Below, piece after piece: positions 57,270 to 64,000 of a DNA stretch of 64,000 nucleotides. The stretch spans positions 54,515,949-54,579,948 of the forward strand of contig CM050449.1 of the NCBI GenBank assembly GCA_027563935.2, written 5' to 3'. A model generated the notes under the pieces. That model did no database searches. It saw nothing but the letters and a program-made list of their open reading frames with translations, and was not told the origin of the DNA. The stretch comes from Costus lasius (Eukaryota > Streptophyta > Magnoliopsida > Zingiberales > Costaceae). A program made the position numbers and the translations under genes. The number at the start of each line of letters is the position of its first letter. The stretch's first letter is position 1.

Positions 57270-59353
57270 TGTTAGTGTTTATGCCCTGAGACCTAGTTAT
57301 GGTCCACTTTATATACTACTTGATATAGATATTTCGTATAAATATCATTTTGGCATTGTCATTGTCATTGTTTGCTTGCATTTGTGATTGTGTACTTACA
57401 TGATAATGTCCCTGAAGACAGATTAGATCTGTGTTCGAACTCTAGTCCCTAGTCAAGTACCTGAGTAGATATGGGACAGCTCTGGTACATGAGAGACTGC
57501 TATATGGGCTAGTTAGGCACGAGGGGCTAACGCAGACATATGGGTATATGAGTGGTTGTTATACTGGACCAACCTGCGGTGAGGCAATAATTTGGTGTCA
57601 TAAGTTATCTTCACAAGTGACGGGAGATGCATTGATCCCTTGACTTAAGGTCATTGACTATTCTATATAATTAGGGACATGCTTTGATACAACCTAACAC
57701 CTCGCCGTAGTTGGCAGGTAATAACGGTTGTCATTGTGCATGTCACAACCCATATGAGAAGGTCAATGTACAAATAGAGGATTTTCCCTTTCCTGAAGGA
57801 AGCATGATATCCATGGAGCTCCTCTATGGTTCTATGATTGAAGGTGTATGGCCATACCCAGGTGAGAACCTGATTTAGTCATGACCATCAGATTGAGTGA
57901 AAACAAGTGATGACACACTTGTCCAATCGGATATTAGTTTGGCAAAGGGACTATAATGTATCTGTACTTAGTTGCGATGATGGGGATGTCGATGTCGATA
58001 TCCATTCCAATGACTTAGATAGCAGCAAAGCATTGCTAGGTGCCACTCACTGCTTGTGTCGACCTCAGGTCATCATTGCCAACGTTAGAGGAACCTACAG
58101 GTCGCACACCTTGATACTCGAGTTTTTGTATCAATTGGGTAGCCTTTATATCGCGTTATTGGATAACTCAGATCTATCTGGGAGATTTCATCAGCGCCAA
58201 TGGGCATGATGAGATGGAAGAAACTTATTGGGGCCAACTTCCATTTTTGGCATATTGACCAAATTAACCATGGTTAGCCTCATTTGACCTCGGGTTAAAT
58301 TGGATTGGATCCAATGACTTGGTTAACATATATAATGGAGTTTGGGATAGGCCCATTACCCAATGGGGCTTGCTAATAAGTTGTATTAAAGAAATAAGTG
58401 GCTAAAAGGGTATAATGGGGAGAATAATATGTCATGGGCACATGAAGAATCCTGGTTAGACTAGGATTGGCGCATATGACATATAAGGTATCTTTAAGTG
58501 GTTAAATTTGATTAGGATTTGATCTAATCACTTGAGATATTAATTGAGATTTGATGGGGCGCAAGTGGGGCTGATTGCTAACATAATTGGGGTCCTAATT
58601 GGATTAGGACTTGCGCCCATACCCCATTCGGAAAACTTCTATCATGCAATGACTTCGTCTTTGCGAATTGATGAGAAGTTCGCCACATTAAGGTGTTATG
58701 CGCATGTGGCTGAATGCTTTCTTAGGCAAGGCATGGGAACATATGGATAAAGGATTTAATCAAGTTATTTGATTAAATAAACTCCTTAATCAAAGCCAAA
58801 TCGCCTAAACCTTCCAAGTAACCCAAACCATCTCTTACTCCTATATAAGTGACCTTAGCCGACCCTTTCATACATACTAATTCTCTTGAAGGCATGGAGA
58901 CAAGAAGGGGGTGCAAGCTAGGTGGTCTCTTGGAGGTCCTCTTCCATCAAGGCCGAATTCTTCTATCCATTCCCTTCCTTGGCGCAAAGGAGAAAGAAGC
59001 TTGCGGCATGCTCTCTACCTCTTCCTCCCTTGGCGCAATCTCCCTTGGTGGTTGGCGCAACTGATCAACAGGCTCTCCTAAGGCGTGGATCTTATTCCGA
59101 AGCTTGCACCGAATGTGGAAGAAGAAGACTCGGAACATCCGTGTGTGTGAGACTATAGAGGGTGCACACTTGGGTGCTTACATCGGCATCGCTTCTTCTT
59201 GCATCTAGGTACTTTCTCCTCTCATCGTGTCGACTCCCTCACAAGACAATCTTCAGTGGGTTTTTAGGACTGGCCTGTTTCGAGGATATTCTTTCACCAC
59301 GTATGTAATCTGTAAAGTCAAAATTTGTAAAATATCCCTTGGGTTTCTTAACA
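57270..59353 (+). repeat. Copia-type 5' LTR, plus strand
   Basis: TGTTAGTGTTTATGCCC...TTTCTTAACA, 2084 bases, same family as the solo LTR 5549-7377. Palindrome GTATGGCCATAC at 57846-57857. A primer site follows, so this is a 5' LTR and not a solo LTR. Small ORFs inside it are not credible. Confidence 0.8.
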
Positions 59354-59354
59354 G

Positions 59355-59366
59355 TGGTATTAGAGA
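59355..59366 (+). other. Degenerate primer-binding site
   Basis: TGGTATTAGAGA, two mismatches to the initiator-Met site TGGTATCAGAGC, one base after the LTR end. Confidence 0.7.
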
Positions 59367-59936
59367 TACTTGTGAGACTCGAACGATGCTTTTCTATGCT
59401 CACCTGTCATGTAGGATTTTGGCATATTACAAAATATACATGGCACATGTTTTTCTCAAGAAAGAAAAATTATGGTTTCTTGTTCCTATCCTCTATTCAA
59501 TTTCTCTTGGATTTTTGGATTATTTTTTGGTTGATTTAAGATCATAGGCGCATGTAGTTTTGTCAACTATGACGGGTATTGTGTCCTTTGGACTGGCCGA
59601 TTCTCTTGATCTGACAAAATTGCCAGCTAATATGATCTATAAAATCATAATGAAACTTAACCGCAAATAATTAAAAGATTTGTGATATCAAGATGAGGAA
59701 AAGAAACTTGTTTTATGAGAAAATAAAATTTCAGATTTTGAGTTTTTCATGAGCATATACAATTTCATGTGTAAGTACCTTGTTTGTGCATGATGTTGTG
59801 ATCATTAGTCAAGCCCCTTTGCATGATTATGTTGTATCCTTGTGAGGCCTGCGTGCCGCCTTTCTTTTTCCTTTTGTAAACCTAAGATGAAGATTAGGGG
59901 TGCATATGGACTTAGATACTTGGTGCTTGCTTGAAG
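59367..59936 (+). other. Leader fragment of the plus-strand copia element
   Basis: About 570 bases of non-coding leader, cut at 59936 by the next element. No gag was seen. Confidence 0.6.
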
Positions 59937-61011
59937 TGTAGGGGTCCCCTTCAAGGGGGAGCGCAAGGGGGTGAAACCCTATGGGGGCGCATATCAAGAA
60001 TTTCATAGCGGAAGCTAGGGTTTCCTTGGGATCATTTGAAGAAGCATATGATCAACTTGTCGAAAACTTGCAAGTATGAATGAAAGATCATACCATAGCC
60101 ATTGTGTGAGTGGTGTCTTGGAATCAAGAGAGCAAAATTGGTCTCCTCCAAACGGTGCGCACACAAGATAAAGTCGGCTACTCTTTGAGATCCTTGTGCT
60201 AGCAAGGTTCATCAAAGGTGCTTGTCGTATGGAAGGGATGAGATGTCTCTCTTTGGCCGAGAGCTCCTTGTCAAATCCTCTCCTTCTCGTCAACCTCTCC
60301 AACACGAAAGTGCAAGGCGTTGAAGTGAAGAGAGCAACGCATATGCGTTATGGCGTTAGAGGCCCTTCATGAATTACCATAAATGGAAGTCATGCGCCTT
60401 GATGATCTATAACCGATCAAAACGCCATGAAACTTTGAACCATGCATTCACACATGTGAACCGGTTTAAGTTGGTTTGGTTCAAAGACCAAATTAGGCCA
60501 AGCTTTGGTCTAGATCTCCTATGAACCAAATGGTTCAAGATCTAACCGCACATCTCAAGATGCTCTTGATCTCACCGATCTAGCATCTAATCTCTCGATC
60601 GAAGCTTACCGATCTCAAGCTCTAACCAATCAAACATGATCAGACCAGATCTCACTTACGATCAGAGTTTAAAACCCTTTAAACTGAACCCAAAGAATTC
60701 AGTCCACACGATCTGACTTAAGTAAGCCATATCATCAAATTGTGCGACCCTGAGGGTTCCTTTAAATGTCGGTAATGATAATTTGCGTTATCACGATCAG
60801 TGAGGGGTATCTAGCAACACATCACTGTCTCCTGATATAAAGGAAAGAGTCTTCCAAGACTACACCCAAACCACAGCACAAGTGTGAATCAACTTCACTA
60901 GGCATACATGTTTCCTTTGCCACTGGATGTTCTTATTGGACAAGCGTGTCAAGCCTGTAACTCCAATATGATGAGCATGATTAGATTAGATGAACATAGT
61001 CACCTGGGTAT

Positions 61012-62696
61012 TGAAAGTACCCCTTAAACTAAGGGGGGTCCCCTTCTAGGGGGAGCGAAAACCCTAGGCAGTGGCGCATAAAATTTTTGGGCAGCGGATT
61101 AGGGTTTCAAGAATCGGTTCATGTGATATGATCAACCAAATGGAAACGATTGCATGTAAGAGATAAAACTCATACCATAGCCATTTCGAATGGCGCCTAG
61201 GAAGCAAAGATCAAAGCAGATCTTCTCCAGAGGTGACGCACACAGTTGATGTCGCCTACTCCTCTTTGCGATCCTTGTGCTAGCAAGATCCAAAGAAGTC
61301 TTTGATCGAAAATGAGAAAGGGATGAAGAGATCTTTTCTTTGCCGATTTCTCCTCCAAATCCAAGGCGTCGTCACCCACGGAAAAAACAAGAGGAATGCG
61401 TTCAAGTGGCGAGAATAGAGAGAGCACTCTCTTTCGAACGTGAGTGTCTCCAAGTGGAGATCATGGTTGCTAAAAATAGCACCACTAACCGCCCAACATG
61501 TTCACGCCAAGTGAACTTGTCGCCAATGCTTGAACCATTTTGGTTTAATTTAATTTTGGTTCAATTACCAAATAAACCAAACGACATGGCCTAGATCATA
61601 TTAAAACCCTAAGGTTCCAGATCTAGCCGTTGATCTCTATGATGCTCCTGATCTGACCGATCTAGCATCTCTTCTCTCGATCGAAGCTTACCGATCTCAA
61701 GCCCTAATCAATCAAACATGATCAGACCAGATCTCACTCACAATCAGAGATTAAATCCCTTTAAACTGAACCCGAAACAATTCAGTCCACACGATCTGAC
61801 TTAAGTAAGCCATATCATCAATTGTGCGACCCTGAGGGTTTCCTTAAAACATCGGTAACGATAATTTACATTATCACAACCAGTGAGGGGTATCTAGCAA
61901 CACATCACTGTCTCCCGATATCAAGGAAAGAGTCTTCCAAGACTTCACCCAAAAACAGCACAAGTGTGAATCAATTCACAAAGCATACATATTTCCTTTG
62001 CCACTGGATGTTCTTATTGGACAAGCCTGTCAAGCTCGTAACTCCAATATGATGAGCATGATTAGAACAGATGAGCACTGTCACCTGGGTATGGCCATAC
62101 ACTCTCTCAATCATCTCATCCAGGGGGCCCCTTTAGAACATCACACTCCTTAAACAAGGAGACGGCAATCCTATGTCTATCACTAGTGCTCTAACCTGAT
62201 TCAAGCTCACCATCCAAGATAGTCTATAATCATTATGTTTCAAATGATATTGAACTACCTCAAAACAATGACAATCATCATTTAGAAAACACAAGTGATC
62301 TCAAGTCAGAGGAAATGTGCCACTTGTCTTAATCAAGGAATATTCACATTGTGACAAACAATTGAACATCCTAGTAGGGTCTGTCCAGTACATCCCATGT
62401 ACCCATGAGTCTACATCTTATTCCATGCTCGAAGCATCCTATAAGATTAGAACACATATTAGTCTTAACCATATCGAGGCTGTCTCATGTTTACCAAGAT
62501 ATATCGACTAAGGACATAATAGCATGTCAGCCCAGCTGAACAGCTTTGAGACATTATTCAGAAGAACATATATTGCAGCAGACAATGTAGCTAACTGAAT
62601 AACAACCATGCCTTTATAAACACATAGAGTTTATTACATGATACTTGTTACATTCCCATAGGCCTCAAACATTAGCCTTAAGGGCATACCCCAACA
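61012..62696 (-). mobile_element. Copia solo LTR nested in a copia LTR
   Basis: 1685 bases, TGAAAGTACCCC...ATACCCCAACA, flanked by ggtat (61007-61011 and 62697-62701). The host LTR resumes directly. The site lies inside the palindrome GTATGGCCATAC of the host LTR. It carries its own palindrome at 62089-62100 and the hairpin CCCCT-tct-AGGGG at 61040-61052. Confidence 0.93.
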
Positions 62697-62762
62697 GGTA
62701 TGGCCATACACTTTCTCAATCATCTCATTCAAGGGGGGCCCCTTTTGAACATCACACTCCAA

Positions 62763-64000
62763 TCAAGGAGACGGCAATCCTATATCTATCACTAGTGTCC
62801 TAACCTGACTCATGATCATTATCCAAGATAGTCTATAACCATTATGTTTCAAATGATATTGAACTACCTTCTGGTGCGACCGTGGTTCCTTTGCTTGTGC
62901 GATTGCTCCAGTGTTATCACAGAAGATAACCAAAGGATCTGCACTCGAAGGAACAACACCAAGTTCTCTCACGAACTTACGAATCCACACTGCCTCCTTG
63001 GATGCTTCCGAGGCTGCAACATACTCGGCTTCTGTTGTGGAATCAGCAACAGTTGACTGTTTGAAACTTTTCCACACCACTGCACCTCCATTCAAGCTAA
63101 AAACATAGCCTGATTGCGATCGGAAATCATCCTGGTCAGACTGGAACGAAGCGTCAGTATATCCTTCAATACTGAGTTCTTCCTGACCACCATATATCAA
63201 GAACATATCTTTGGTCCTCCGCAGATATTTTAAAATGTTCTTGACAGCAATCCAGTGCGCCATACCTAGATTACTCTGGTAACGACTGGTTACGCTTAAC
63301 CCGTAAGCAACGTCTGGGCGAGTACACAACATCGCATACATTATAGAACCAATAGCCGAAGCATAAGGCGTATTGTTCATTTCATCTTTCTCAGTCTGTG
63401 TTTGTGGACACTGACTCTTAGAAAGATTCAGACCATGTCTGACTGGAAGATATCCTCGCTTAGAATTCTCTAAGTGAAATCTCTCCAGGACCTTATCGAT
63501 GTAAGTACTCTGGCACAGCCCGAGAAGCCTCTTAGATCTATCCCTGTAGATCTTCACACCTAACACATAGGCTGCTTCTCCTAGATCTTTCATCTGGAAA
63601 CATTTCCTCAGCCATGCCTTAACAGCATGCATTTCAGGAATGTCGTTTCCAATGATCAAGATATCATCGACGTAGAGGACTAGGAAAGTAATCACGCTCC
63701 CACTAAACCTCTTATATACACACGGGTCATCCTCGTTCTTGATGAAACCAAATTCAGTAACTGATTCATCAAAACGAATATTCCAGCTTCTTGATGCTTG
63801 TTTAAGTCCATAAATGGACTTCTTTAACTTGCATATTTTATGACGATCTGCTGGATTAGTGAAACCTTCTGGTTGTGTCATATACACATCCTCATCCAGA
63901 TTTCCATTAAGGAAAGCTGTTTTCACATCCATCTGCCAAATCTCATAATCATAATATGCAGCTATCGCGAAAAGAATCCGAATAGACTTAAACATGGCTA
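62763..64000 (-). pseudogene. pol: Copia RT-RNase H fragment fused to LTR sequence
   Basis: Minus-strand frame open across the window edge: MDVKTAFLNGNLDEDVYM, YVDDILIIGN, IEGYTDASFQSDQDD, CDNTGAIAQAKEPRSHQK. At RSHQK (about 62870) it joins LTR-derived sequence (VVQYHLKHNGYRLSW) and ends at 62763. The last 60 or so residues of normal RNase H are lost, including the HIQRRFHLIRE region. RT and the rest look intact and close to 46879-48393. Dead copy by deletion. Confidence 0.9.

Larger units (their letters stand above)
59937..64000 (-). mobile_element. Minus-strand copia element, 3' part
   Basis: 3' LTR from 59937 (TGTAGGGGTCCCC) interrupted by the solo LTR 61012-62696. It is then fused at about 62870 directly to the RT-RNase H coding region, with about 630 bases missing compared with the complete copia at 45144-54280 (LTR end, purine tract, pol end). 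It continues beyond the window. Confidence 0.88.

Noticed and set aside
58544..58750. Possible host exon in the LTR 57270-59353
   Set aside because: No domain or splice context; inside a copia LTR bounded by its terminal bases and followed by a primer site.

Overview
The window is plant nuclear heterochromatin made almost entirely of nested LTR retrotransposons. I see no host gene, tRNA, rRNA or CRISPR array. The evidence for a plant is Ty3/gypsy chromovirus, Athila-type and Ty1/copia polyproteins, primer-binding sites matching plant initiator-Met and Asp tRNAs, and 5-bp target-site duplications (TSDs). The species cannot be named. A CRM-like chromovirus whose coding frame runs into its own 3' LTR hints at a centromeric or pericentromeric location, but this is inference.

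Layout, left to right. (1) 1-1857: 3' end of a CRM-like gypsy element, inserted in (2) 1858-4596, a decayed minus-strand copia fragment. (3) 4597-42724: a tandem CRM-like array LTR-internal-LTR-internal-LTR. Each of its three LTRs carries a separate younger insertion: a copia-type solo LTR (5549-7377), a gypsy-like solo LTR (15588-16759) and a large non-autonomous tRNA-Asp-primed element (23060-42268). The first internal region also carries a solo LTR (8419-10128). The non-autonomous element holds a nearly intact, very young Tekay/Del chromovirus on the minus strand (29452-39915). (4) 42725 to about 57170: an Athila-like fragment with a pol remnant, a palindrome array, a broken ORF 3' of pol and LTR-like sequence. 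It is split by a complete minus-strand copia element (45144-54280). (5) 57270-59936: a copia 5' LTR, degenerate primer site and leader. (6) 59937-64000: another minus-strand copia whose 3' LTR holds a nested solo LTR (61012-62696), which sits exactly inside a 12-bp palindrome.

Seven insertions are bounded with matching 5-bp TSDs: aaagc, gttac, ccacc, ccttt, gaaat, cactc and ggtat. The order of nesting is therefore firm: CRM-like array, then the Asp-primed element, then Tekay. The two ends of the CRM-like array have different flanks and no shared TSD, so the array looks like a recombination product.

The less ordinary signals are non-coding. They are a CRM-like LTR hairpin and a copia 5'-leader hairpin, both with compensatory base-pair changes between copies; paired-palindrome tandem arrays shared in architecture, but not in sequence, by two Athila-related elements; a conserved hairpin after pol in those same elements; and an LTR 3' end that contains older copies of its own primer-binding site. 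These are candidate RNA or DNA structural signals. No new protein-coding system was found.
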